A stretch of DNA of 44,869 bases from NCBI RefSeq assembly GCF_002210435.1, contig NZ_MZMV01000056.1:1-44869 (forward strand), in the 5' to 3' direction. This DNA comes from Micromonospora wenchangensis. GTDB taxonomy: Bacteria; Actinomycetota; Actinomycetes; Mycobacteriales; Micromonosporaceae. The notes under the pieces were generated by a model, which ran no database searches, was not told the DNA's origin, and saw only the letters and a list, made by a program, of their open reading frames with translations. The stretch's first letter is position 1. The number at the start of each line of letters is the position of its first letter. This document shows positions 14,736 through 22,033 of this stretch, in pieces. Position numbers and translations under genes: made by a program.

Positions 14736-15418
14736 CCGCCGTCGTCGGCGGCAGCCCCGCGACGATCCCCGACGGGCCGGGTGTCGGCGACGACCGGCTG
14801 GCGCAGGATGGTGCGCCTCCGGTCGGGGGCGACCCTGCGGAAGTCGCTCAGGTAGATCTCGTGGTGGGTGCCGGTCAGGCGGAGCCGGTGGGCGGGGACG
14901 AACTCGTGATGCAGACGGGCGAGCACGGCGGCCTCGTCGTCGAAGGAACCGACGTGCAGGGTCTGCACGCACCGCCCCTCGGTCAGCCGCTCCAGGCGGA
15001 CGTCGTCCAGCCGTCCGGGTGGCCGCTTCGCCCCGGCCTGCGCGACGGCGGCGGCGACCATGCCCGGCCCGATCCAGTCGGGGACCATGAGCATCAGCGT
15101 CCAGCACCACCGCGACTTGTCCCGCACCGTGGTGAAGGACGCCATGTCCTCGGCCCACCACAGTCCCTCCAGCGGCGGGACGACGTAGTCCCGCCCGAGT
15201 TCCCGCCTGCTGGCGAACTTCAACCGGTAGGCCACCGGATAGAGCGCCTCGACCGCCCCGGTGAAGGCCGGTGCGCTGTTGGGGTCGCCCCGGCCGTCGA
15301 TCATCAGGTACTGCATGTCGGGCACGTCGACCAGCCGGAACCGCCCCTTGTGCGCCCGGTAGGCGTCCAGGGACCGCCGGAAGTCGACCTTCCCGTCGGC
15401 GCGGTCCGTCACCGGCAT
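14720..15418 (-). CDS. GyrI-like small-molecule-binding domain protein
   Basis: 232 residues from the ATG at 15418. The start is uncertain: an in-frame GTG at 15475 has GGGAG about 9 nt upstream, but its extra residues are low-complexity and arginine-rich, while related proteins begin close to VDFRRSLDAYRA. The sequence VDVPDMQYLMIDGRGDPNSAPAFTGAVEALYPVAYRLKF fits, in parts, the GyrI-like (YdeI/SbmC-type) ligand-binding fold, which binds small molecules or gyrase and usually sits in regulators. There is no DNA-binding domain here, so a stand-alone sequestration or hydrolase role is likely. The C-terminal tail is charged and its last codons overlap the convergent secreted-protein gene. Confidence 0.8.
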   Translation of the reverse strand: MPVTDRADGKVDFRRSLDAYRAHKGRFRLVDVPDMQYLMIDGRGDPNSAPAFTGAVEALYPVAYRLKFASRRELGRDYVVPPLEGLWWAEDMASFTTVRDKSRWCWTLMLMVPDWIGPGMVAAAVAQAGAKRPPGRLDDVRLERLTEGRCVQTLHVGSFDDEAAVLARLHHEFVPAHRLRLTGTHHEIYLSDFRRVAPDRRRTILRQPVVADTRPVGDRRGAAADDGGQPAR

Positions 15419-15483
15419 CGGTCGACGCCGCCCGGGATGTGGCCCGTCGTCCCGTCGCCGGAGCGGACCGGACACCTCGTCAT
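15409..15483 (-). other. Possible 24-codon leader ORF upstream of the GyrI-like gene
   Basis: An ATG at 15483 has a very strong ribosome site (GGAAGGAGGG) upstream and opens a 24-codon frame that ends at 15409, overlapping the first bases of the GyrI-like gene in another frame. It could couple translation of the downstream gene, or merely show that the true start of the downstream gene is the GTG at 15475. No homology is recognised. Confidence 0.25.
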
Positions 15484-15603
15484 GCTCCCGACCCTCCTTC
15501 CGGCGGTCCTCCGGGCACCACGTACCCGGGCGGGTCCGACCGACACTATGTCAGGAGGATTCCCGGGCAGTCGACGGCCGGCGAGTCTGGGATGCTGTCC
15601 CGC

Positions 15604-16101
15604 ATGCCCGCCTTTCCGCCGACCTTCGCCGAAGCCGTCGTCGCCCAGCCGCTCCCTGCGCAGTTCGAGGCGTTCCTCGACGAGCATCGCGCCGCGCTCG
15701 ACGGCTGCCTGGAGGGGCTGACCGAGGAACAGGCCCGCCGCTCGCTGGTGGCCTCCCGGACCACGCTGCTGGGCCTGGTGAAACACGCGACCTTCGTGGA
15801 GCGGGTCTGGTTCGACGAGGCCGTCACCGGCCGGTCGCGCGCCGAACTGGGCATCCCCGCCGCGTCGGAGGATTCGTTCGTGCTCGACGACGGCGACACA
15901 ATCGCCGGCGTGCGGCACACGTACCGGGCGGCCTGCGCGGCATCCCGCCGGGCGACCGCGACGCTGGGCCTGGACGACGTCCTGTCCGGGCACCGGATGG
16001 GACCGGTCCCGCTGCGGTGGGTGTATCTGCACGTGCTCCGCGAACTCGCCCAGCACTGCGGGCACGCCGACATCCTCCGCGAGCAGATCGTCGACGGTTG
16101 A
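15604..16101 (+). CDS. DinB/DUF664-family protein (mycothiol-dependent type)
   Basis: 165 residues from the ATG at 15604; the ATG at 15592 is an equal alternative adding MLSR. Neither has a strong ribosome site. A four-helix DinB-like fold is indicated by LVKHATFVERVWF near residue 60 and VLRELAQHCGHADILRE near residue 150, which together place histidines as a metal site. In Actinobacteria such proteins include mycothiol-dependent S-transferases and maleylpyruvate isomerase-like enzymes that act in detoxification. It is divergent from the GyrI-like gene, and the pair resembles small stress or detoxification genes. The exact reaction is unknown. Confidence 0.8.
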   Translation: MPAFPPTFAEAVVAQPLPAQFEAFLDEHRAALDGCLEGLTEEQARRSLVASRTTLLGLVKHATFVERVWFDEAVTGRSRAELGIPAASEDSFVLDDGDTIAGVRHTYRAACAASRRATATLGLDDVLSGHRMGPVPLRWVYLHVLRELAQHCGHADILREQIVDG

Positions 16102-16141
16102 CGGTCCACGGCCCCGGTCCGGGACGGGTGCGTGCGGAGGG

Positions 16142-16369
16142 TCAGCGGACCCGGTTGCGAGGGTGCCGTTTGGCGGTTCGTTCGTTGCCGTGCCGGTAGT
16201 TGCCGGTGAGGCGGGCCATCAGCTCCTGCGGGTCGTCGCTGTCCACGTCGGTCAGGAACCGGGCCGCGGCGACGCCCCGCAGCACGGTGGCGAGACGGCC
16301 GTGGTGCAGTAGTTCCACGTCACCGTTCTTGCGTAGGCGGTAGGTGAACCCCTCGGGTGTGCCGGACAT
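16142..16369 (-). CDS. Small hypothetical protein, 75 aa
   Basis: ATG at 16369; a longer in-frame reading to 16543 exists but its added residues are low-complexity and run into the promoter region of the divergent gene. The protein starts MSGTPEGFTYRLRKNGDVEL, with a small beta-rich core followed by RFLTDVDSDDPQELMARLTG and a basic tail (RHGNERTAKRHPRNRVR). The basic tail suggests nucleic-acid contact. No family recognised; the codon pattern and clean start make it a plausible real gene. Confidence 0.6.
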   Translation of the reverse strand: MSGTPEGFTYRLRKNGDVELLHHGRLATVLRGVAAARFLTDVDSDDPQELMARLTGNYRHGNERTAKRHPRNRVR

Positions 16370-16486
16370 CGCCACATCGTCCCGGCCGGCGGGTCGGGCC
16401 GCGACCCGATTACGCCGCGCCGCTCCGCCGTCCGTCGGCGGCGGGCGTACGTGAGCCGCGTTGCCACCCTCGACTACGGTCGAACG

Positions 16487-17191
16487 GTGACTACCGGTGA
16501 CTTCACGGGTACCCGCGCGCCGGGTGGGGTGCCGCACTGGCACACGGTGCGGCGATCACGCCTGTTCACCGTGCTTCCTGCGGTCGTGCTCGGGCTGCTG
16601 GGGGTGAACTTCGTCTGGGAAGCCGTCCGTCGCAACGTCGATGTCGCGGCGACCACCGAATGGCCGTTGCGGTTCTCGCTGGTCGACCTGCAGACCACTG
16701 TCGCCGTCGGGGCTGCCCTCGCCGGCCTGATGTTGACCCGGGCGCAGTTCGCCCGCGCCAACCAACCACGCTTCGGCTATTCGTGGACACCGCACGGCAC
16801 CGACGGTGGCCGCTGGGAGTTGCACCTGTCGAACACCGGCCCGGGGTTCGCGGGTGTCACCCGGGTCGACTACCGGTTCGGTGACGGACCCTGGCTGCCG
16901 TACCAGACCTTCCAGGAGGAGTTGGCCGCGCGGGGCGTGCGACCGGTCGACGCGGACTTCTTCTGGTTGGGTCGGGCGCCCCTGCCGCCGCAACCCAAGC
17001 TCACGGAGGGATACCGGCTCGGCTCGTTCACCGTCGACGGGCTCGTGCGGTGCGATCCGTTCGAGATCAGGATCCAGGCCGACGACCAGCTCGGCGACCG
17101 GCACCAACTCGTCATCAATTCCACCGCCCGCCTGCCGGTGCCCGCATGGTCACAGGTCGTCCGCACCCGGGCCGACACGCCGCCGCACTGA
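16487..17191 (+). CDS. Two-TM membrane protein with C-terminal soluble domain
   Basis: 234 residues from the GTG at 16487. A TACGGT -10-like hexamer ends 6 nt before this codon, which suits a leaderless transcript; an in-frame GTG at 16451 is the alternative. Two hydrophobic segments are seen at about residues 27-46 and 66-82, with a short loop between. A 150-residue beta-rich domain follows (RWELHLSNTGPGFAGV, and WLPYQTFQEEL). This topology, two helices then a beta-sandwich after a short cytoplasmic start, is common in small uncharacterised actinobacterial membrane proteins. It converges on the desG-like gene with 26 bp between stops. No function assigned. Confidence 0.75.
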   Translation: MTTGDFTGTRAPGGVPHWHTVRRSRLFTVLPAVVLGLLGVNFVWEAVRRNVDVAATTEWPLRFSLVDLQTTVAVGAALAGLMLTRAQFARANQPRFGYSWTPHGTDGGRWELHLSNTGPGFAGVTRVDYRFGDGPWLPYQTFQEELAARGVRPVDADFFWLGRAPLPPQPKLTEGYRLGSFTVDGLVRCDPFEIRIQADDQLGDRHQLVINSTARLPVPAWSQVVRTRADTPPH

Positions 17192-17217
17192 GCACCCGAG
17201 AGCGTCGGGCCGGCGGC

Positions 17218-19881
17218 TCAGGCGGGGACGGGGTGGTCCGCCTCGAACCGCTCCCGGGTGAGGAACGCCAACTGCGCGCGCTTGTCGGGCATGTCGATCT
17301 CGTCGGCGAAGGTGAACCCCTCGCGTTCCAGCCGGCGCAGCGCGAACCGGTTGCGCACGTCGGGCTCGACCACGATCCGCAGCCGGGTGGGGTCGCGGAA
17401 CAGGAACCGGGCCAGCGCCGGGCCGACCGCGTCGGTGAGCCCGCGCGGGGGCCGGCGGCCCGGGGCGAGCAGCAGGTGCATGCCGATGTCGCCGGGGCGT
17501 ACCCGGTAGCGTTCCCCGACCGGGTCGGCCTCCGGCTGGTAGGTCTGGAACAGGCCCACCGGGGTGCCGTCCAACCCGATCAGGTACGCGTGGTGGGTGC
17601 TCAGGCCGTCGACGAACGTGTAGACCTCGCGTACCTCCTCGACGGTGTACGATCCCATGCCCCAGAACGTCGCGCGGGGCTCGGTCACCCAGCCGTGCAG
17701 CAGCGTGGCGTGGGCGGCCGGGTCGACCACGGTGAGGGTCAGCTCACCGAAGCCGGGGATCTGCTCCTGGTAGGTCACGGGGTCCTCGTCTCGGGGTGCG
17801 GGGGTCAGGGTGTGCCAGTCGGTGCCGACGGGGATCAGCCCACCGGTGGCCCACAGCGGCAACTGGTCGGCGAAGTGCGGGTCGTCGGGGCGGCCGGAGA
17901 CGCCGAAGGGGACGATCCAGCGGCTCGCCGCCCGGTCGGTGAGGTCCCACACGTAGCGGGCGACCGGTCCGCGCCAGCACGCGTCGGAGACGCCGGGGAC
18001 GCTGGAGGTGGCCAGCACGCAGTCGGTGTCACCGCCGAGCGCGGTGGCCGCCCGCATCACGGCGACCCGTTCGGTGACCGCGTCGGACACCCCGAGGTGC
18101 AGCGGGTGCAGCAGGTGCCGCCGCCCCCAGGTCCCGGCCGGCTCGTCGGCGGCGACGTCCTCCAGGGCGGCGACGGCGAGCGGTTCGACCTCGCCGCCGA
18201 GGCGCGGCAGCCCGGCGACCACCCCCTCCACGGCGTGCCCGATGCGGGCCAGCGGGTCGGTCCACGGCGCGAAGAGGGGGTCGAAGCCGCCGGGGGAGTG
18301 CAGCGGCCCCAGCGCGGGGTGCGCGGCCAACCGGTGGACCAGCGCGGCCCGCCAGGCGGCGAACGTCCCGGCGTCGACGCTGTCGGCGTCCATCCGACCG
18401 TCCCATCCGGTCAGCCGGTCCCGTAGCCGCCGCGCCGGGGCGCTCAGCGGGGCCGCGTCGAGCCGGGCGAGCAGGTCCCGCAGGACCGTCGACCCGCGCC
18501 GGGTGTCCAGGTGGACGTCGGGGGCGGCGACGCCGTCGGCGAGCAGGTCACGGATGCGGCGGGCCCGGTGCGGCGGGGCGAAGTCGACGCCGAGGGCGGC
18601 GGTGTCGTCGCGCCGGTCGTTGGCGCAGACCACCGGCTCGCGGACCTCGACGGGCTTGGCCGTGGCGTAGTCGCCGTGCCACCGGTAGCGGGGCTCCCAG
18701 CCCGGCACCGGTTCCCGTCGGCACCTGTCGTCGCGCTGCGGCACCAGGCCGGCGACGAGTCGGAGCACCGTGCCGTGCCGGTCGGCGACGAGCACGCTGT
18801 TGACCGGTTCGACCCAGCCGCGCAGCGCGTCGGCGACGTCGTCGGCGGTGCGGGCCCGTAGCAGCGGCAGCAGCGCCTCGAAGCCGAGGTTCCCGGTGAC
18901 CCGGGTCGGGGTGCGCAGGCTGAGCGCCTCGCCGGTGTGCCGGTCGTGGTCGATCACCGGCCCGCGTGGGGTCTCGATCACCTCGACGGTCTCGGTCGTG
19001 CCGCCGCGTACCTCGATCCGCTCGACGTGCCGGTGGGCCGGCACCCAGCCGTCGGCGTCGCGGACCAGCACCCGGTCGCCGTCGCGGCGGAGCTGTTCGC
19101 GGTAGAGGTCCTGGTAGTCGGCCATCGCGTTGGTGACCGCCCAGGCGACGTCACCGGCGTGCCCGAAGTGCGGCAGCCCCGGTACGCCGGGGAAGGCCAG
19201 CCCGACCACGTCGAACTCGGGGCAGGCGAGCCGGATCTGCTGGTAGATGCCGGGCAGTTCGAGCAGCCGGTGCGGGTCGCCGGCGATGACCGGCCCGCGA
19301 CCGGTCAGCGGGTCGGCCGGTAGCGCCCAGGCGTTGCTGCCGGAGCCGCCGGGCCCCTCGACGGCGAACAGGTCGCGGGCGTCCGGGCCGAGGGTGGCGG
19401 CGACGTGGGCGTGCCACAGCTTCTGCGGGAAGGTGCCGAACAGGATGTGCTGGACCAGGAACACGCCCAGCGGCGACCAGGGTCGCCACCGGCCGGGCGT
19501 GCTGCCGGTGGCGGCGAACTCCGGGGCCGCCGCCGCGCCGGCCGGCAACGCGTCGTTGACCCCGTCGGCGTACGCGGTGACCCAGCGCCGGGTGGCCGGG
19601 GTGAGCCGGTCGAAGCAGCGCCGGGCGGTGTCGTCGAGGCGGGCCCGCCGGGCGAACCGGTCCCAGTCCCGTTCGGACGGGCCGACGTGGGCGGCGAGCC
19701 GGCCCTCGGCCCGCCACCGTTCGACCTCGAGCTGCCAGGCCCGGTCGGTGGCGGCCACCCGGCCCTGCCATCGGGCCAGCTCGTCGACGGTGTCGGCCCA
19801 CAGGTGCGGTACGCCCCACCGGTCGCGGTGCACGCCGGTGGCCGGACGACGGCCCGGTCCGGTGCCGGTCCCACTCTCCAC
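17218..19881 (-). CDS. desG: Penicillin-acylase-family amidase fused to a siderophore GNAT acyltransferase (DesG-like)
   Basis: 887 residues from the GTG at 19881, with GGGGAG upstream. Residues 1-700 are a penicillin acylase Ntn-hydrolase: GVHRDRWGVPHLWAD at the N-terminus and GGSGSNAWALP, whose S182 is the likely autocatalytic nucleophile. There is no signal peptide, unlike many family members, so it should be cytoplasmic. Residues about 708-887 form a GNAT domain close to DesC of the same locus: both share LHxWVTxP, PGDxGMH and VVEPDVRN. A penicillin amidase next to des genes has been called desG and proposed to help bring phenylacetyl-type acyl groups into arylated desferrioxamines. Here the acyltransferase is covalently linked. 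It is divergent from the reductase gene across an iron-box region. Family calls strong; the acyl-supply role is an inference. Confidence 0.85.
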   Translation of the reverse strand: MESGTGTGPGRRPATGVHRDRWGVPHLWADTVDELARWQGRVAATDRAWQLEVERWRAEGRLAAHVGPSERDWDRFARRARLDDTARRCFDRLTPATRRWVTAYADGVNDALPAGAAAAPEFAATGSTPGRWRPWSPLGVFLVQHILFGTFPQKLWHAHVAATLGPDARDLFAVEGPGGSGSNAWALPADPLTGRGPVIAGDPHRLLELPGIYQQIRLACPEFDVVGLAFPGVPGLPHFGHAGDVAWAVTNAMADYQDLYREQLRRDGDRVLVRDADGWVPAHRHVERIEVRGGTTETVEVIETPRGPVIDHDRHTGEALSLRTPTRVTGNLGFEALLPLLRARTADDVADALRGWVEPVNSVLVADRHGTVLRLVAGLVPQRDDRCRREPVPGWEPRYRWHGDYATAKPVEVREPVVCANDRRDDTAALGVDFAPPHRARRIRDLLADGVAAPDVHLDTRRGSTVLRDLLARLDAAPLSAPARRLRDRLTGWDGRMDADSVDAGTFAAWRAALVHRLAAHPALGPLHSPGGFDPLFAPWTDPLARIGHAVEGVVAGLPRLGGEVEPLAVAALEDVAADEPAGTWGRRHLLHPLHLGVSDAVTERVAVMRAATALGGDTDCVLATSSVPGVSDACWRGPVARYVWDLTDRAASRWIVPFGVSGRPDDPHFADQLPLWATGGLIPVGTDWHTLTPAPRDEDPVTYQEQIPGFGELTLTVVDPAAHATLLHGWVTEPRATFWGMGSYTVEEVREVYTFVDGLSTHHAYLIGLDGTPVGLFQTYQPEADPVGERYRVRPGDIGMHLLLAPGRRPPRGLTDAVGPALARFLFRDPTRLRIVVEPDVRNRFALRRLEREGFTFADEIDMPDKRAQLAFLTRERFEADHPVPA

Positions 19882-19893
19882 AGGACTCCCCAG

Positions 19894-19930
19894 GTAAGTT
19901 ACCCTCGCCTAACTTAGGCGGACCTTACCT
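19894..19930. promoter_or_regulatory. Degenerate iron box pair between divergent desG-like and reductase genes
   Basis: GTAAGTTACCCTCGCCTAA (19894-19912) agrees with the DmdR/IdeR iron box TTAGGTTAGSCTAACCTAA at about 14 of 19 positions. A second, weaker TTAGG...CCTTACC site overlaps at 19914-19930. The region lies 13 bp from the desG-like start and 10 bp from the reductase start, so one regulator could silence both directions when iron is ample. Confidence 0.6.
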
Positions 19931-19939
19931 GGAGGGCGT

Positions 19940-20650
19940 GTGAAACGGAACTGGGAGGCCCTGGTGCTCAAGGCCATGGGCGGCCGGGACTTCCGGCTGA
20001 CCGTGCGCGGCACCGAGCCGGTCGGCGAGCACTACCGGCGTCTGCTGATGGACGACGGCGGGCTGCTGGCGGCGGCCAAGGTGCACCCCACCATGTGGAT
20101 CCGGCTCTGGTTCGACGACGCCGGCCGCCCGCACCAGCGGGCGTACACCCTGGTCGACCCGGACCCGGCGGCCGGCCGGTTCAGCCTCGAGTTCGCCCTG
20201 CACGACGGCTGCGCGGCCCGCTGGGCGGCCGGCGCGCAGGTCGGTGACACCATCGCGGCCACCCTCCAGGGCAGCGCCTTCGCCCTGCCCGACCCGGCCC
20301 CCGCCCACCTCTACCTGGTCGGTGACGCCGCCTCGCTGCCGGCGGTGAACAGCCTGCTCGACGCCGCCGCCGACATCCCCGCCACGGTCTGGCTGGAGTA
20401 CGCCCACCCCGGGGAGCAGGCGCTCACCCCGCGCGCAGCGGAGCAGCACCGGGTCACCTGGGTGCCGCGCGGGCAGGACGGGCAGCAACTCGTCGACACC
20501 GTCCGGGCGGAGCTGCCGGCCGCGCCGGACGCCCACTACTGGCTGGCCTGCGAGGCGGGCAGCACCCGCGCGCTCACCCGGCACGTGCGGCGCACCCTCG
20601 GCGTCGGCAAGCAGCAGCTCACCGCGTTGGGTTACTGGAGCGCGCGGTGA
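19940..20650 (+). CDS. Siderophore-interacting FAD protein (ferric-siderophore reductase)
   Basis: 236 residues from a GTG at 19940, with GGAGGG close upstream. The first half is the FAD-binding SIP domain with RAYTLVDPD at residues 67-75. The second half is an NAD(P)H-binding-type domain containing YLVGDAASLPAV and WLACEAGSTRALTRHVRR. Such proteins reduce ferric siderophore inside the cell and free the iron. Streptomyces desF is the analogous reductase at the des locus, but orthology is not shown here. Its stop overlaps the GTG of the permease gene (GTGA), so uptake and iron release are coupled. It is read from the iron-box region. Confidence 0.88.
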   Translation: MKRNWEALVLKAMGGRDFRLTVRGTEPVGEHYRRLLMDDGGLLAAAKVHPTMWIRLWFDDAGRPHQRAYTLVDPDPAAGRFSLEFALHDGCAARWAAGAQVGDTIAATLQGSAFALPDPAPAHLYLVGDAASLPAVNSLLDAAADIPATVWLEYAHPGEQALTPRAAEQHRVTWVPRGQDGQQLVDTVRAELPAAPDAHYWLACEAGSTRALTRHVRRTLGVGKQQLTALGYWSAR

Positions 20651-21888
20651 CCGGACGCCTCGGCACGCTCACCACGCTCTACGTCACGCAGTATCTCGGC
20701 ATCGGGTTCATCACCGTTGGGTTGACCGCCATCCTGCGCGACGGCGGCACCTCGCTGGACACCCTGGCCCTGCTCCAGTTCGTCGGCCTGGTCTGGCCGC
20801 TGAAGTTCCTCTGGGCCCCGCTGATCGACAGGTACGGCTCCCGCCGGCACGGGCACTACCGGTCCTGGCTGCTGCCGTTGCAGGCGGGTCTGGTGCTGAC
20901 CCTGCTGGCGCTGCTGCCGTTCGCCGACCCGACCCGGCAGCTCGGCCCGGTGGTGGCGATCTGCGCCGCCTACGTCTTCCTCTCCGCCACCCAGGACATC
21001 GCGGTCGACGCGGTCGCCGTCCGGGTGCTGTCGGAGGGGACGCGGGGCGCCGGCAACGGCATCCAGGTCGCCGCGAGCTATTTGGGCAACCTGCTCGGCG
21101 GCGGCGCGTGCGTGCTGGTCTACGACCGGTTCGGCTGGCTGCCGGCGGTCGGTCTGCTGGCCGCGTTGACCGCCGTCGGCCTGCTGGTGGTGTGGCGGCT
21201 GCGGGAACCGGACCGGGTCGCCCGGGTGGCAGGTGCCGGGCAGGCGTACCGGGCGCTGCTGTCGGTGTTCGGGCAGCCCGGTTGCCGCTGGTGGACCTTC
21301 GGCGTGGTGCCGCTGCTCTACACCGGAGCCGGGGCGGCCTACGCCCTGGTCACCCCCGCGTTGGTCGACGCCGGCTGGTCGCTGGCCCGCATCGGCGTGG
21401 TCACCGGTGTGGTGATCAGCGCCCCGGCGATCGTCGCCGGTCTGCTCGCCGGGGTCGGGGTGGACCGGTTCGGCCGGGCGCGGCTGCTCGTCGTCGGGGG
21501 AGCGGCCCTCGCGGTCTCCACGGTGCTGCTGCTGCCGTTGCTCAACGGGCGGGCGCCACTGGGGGCGACGGTGGCCGCGCTGTGCTGCTTCATGGCCGCG
21601 TACACGGTGGCGAACGTCGTGCTCTACGTGGTCAACATGGACTATTCGCGGCCGGGCACCGGGGGCACCGACTTCACCGTGCTGTCGTCGTTCGGGCTGA
21701 TCTGTTCGTTCCTGGCCGCCTCGGTCGGGCTGGCCGCCGCCGACCGGGTCGGCTATCCCGCCGTGGCGCTCGCCTCGGTCGTGCTGGTCGCCGTCGGCGT
21801 CCTGGTCGGGTTGGGGCACCAGCGCCGGTTCCGGGCCGGCGCGATCCGGCCCGAGCCGGCGGTCGCGCACGTCACCCCGGTCGGCTGA
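20647..21888 (+). CDS. MFS permease of the AmpG / RhtX-FptX siderophore-uptake type
   Basis: 413 residues with about 12 hydrophobic segments. The loop after the second segment reads LVWPLKFLWAPLIDRYG, followed by HGHYRSWLLPLQ; this KFLWAPLIDRYG pattern is typical of AmpG and of the RhtX/FptX single-component siderophore importers. Next comes the ATQDIAVDAVAV segment seen in the same families. RhtX and FptX carry siderophore across the inner membrane without an ABC system. Because it overlaps a siderophore reductase gene and follows an iron box, import of ferrioxamine or a related ferric siderophore is the best guess; export is possible. Confidence 0.8.
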   Translation: MTGRLGTLTTLYVTQYLGIGFITVGLTAILRDGGTSLDTLALLQFVGLVWPLKFLWAPLIDRYGSRRHGHYRSWLLPLQAGLVLTLLALLPFADPTRQLGPVVAICAAYVFLSATQDIAVDAVAVRVLSEGTRGAGNGIQVAASYLGNLLGGGACVLVYDRFGWLPAVGLLAALTAVGLLVVWRLREPDRVARVAGAGQAYRALLSVFGQPGCRWWTFGVVPLLYTGAGAAYALVTPALVDAGWSLARIGVVTGVVISAPAIVAGLLAGVGVDRFGRARLLVVGGAALAVSTVLLLPLLNGRAPLGATVAALCCFMAAYTVANVVLYVVNMDYSRPGTGGTDFTVLSSFGLICSFLAASVGLAAADRVGYPAVALASVVLVAVGVLVGLGHQRRFRAGAIRPEPAVAHVTPVG

Positions 21889-21916
21889 GGCGGTCGGTGG
21901 TGGCGGGGTGTCGGCA

Positions 21917-21944
21917 TTGACAAGTAGTTAGGTTAGGGTAACCT
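21917..21944 (+). promoter_or_regulatory. Promoter of desABCD
   Basis: TTGACA at 21917-21922, a 16-nt spacer, then TAACCT (TAnnnT) at 21939-21944. The spacer and the -10 are covered by the iron box, the usual arrangement for repression by an iron-loaded regulator. Confidence 0.65.
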
Positions 21945-21948
21945 AACT
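21926..21948. promoter_or_regulatory. Iron box (DmdR/IdeR operator) of the des operon
   Basis: The 19-bp core TTAGGTTAGGGTAACCTAA (21928-21946) matches the IdeR/DmdR consensus TTAGGTTAGGCTAACCTAA at 18 positions, and perfect 10-bp arms extend to 21926-21948. It overlaps the spacer and -10 of the desA promoter. DmdR1 represses des genes in Streptomyces under iron sufficiency, so iron repression is expected here. Confidence 0.93.
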
Positions 21949-22033
21949 CAGCGAGATCAACTGGGCCGCCGGGGCGACCTGACCCGCCTACCGTCCCGCC
22001 CGCGCCCCCGTCACCGACCGTCGAGGACTGCCC

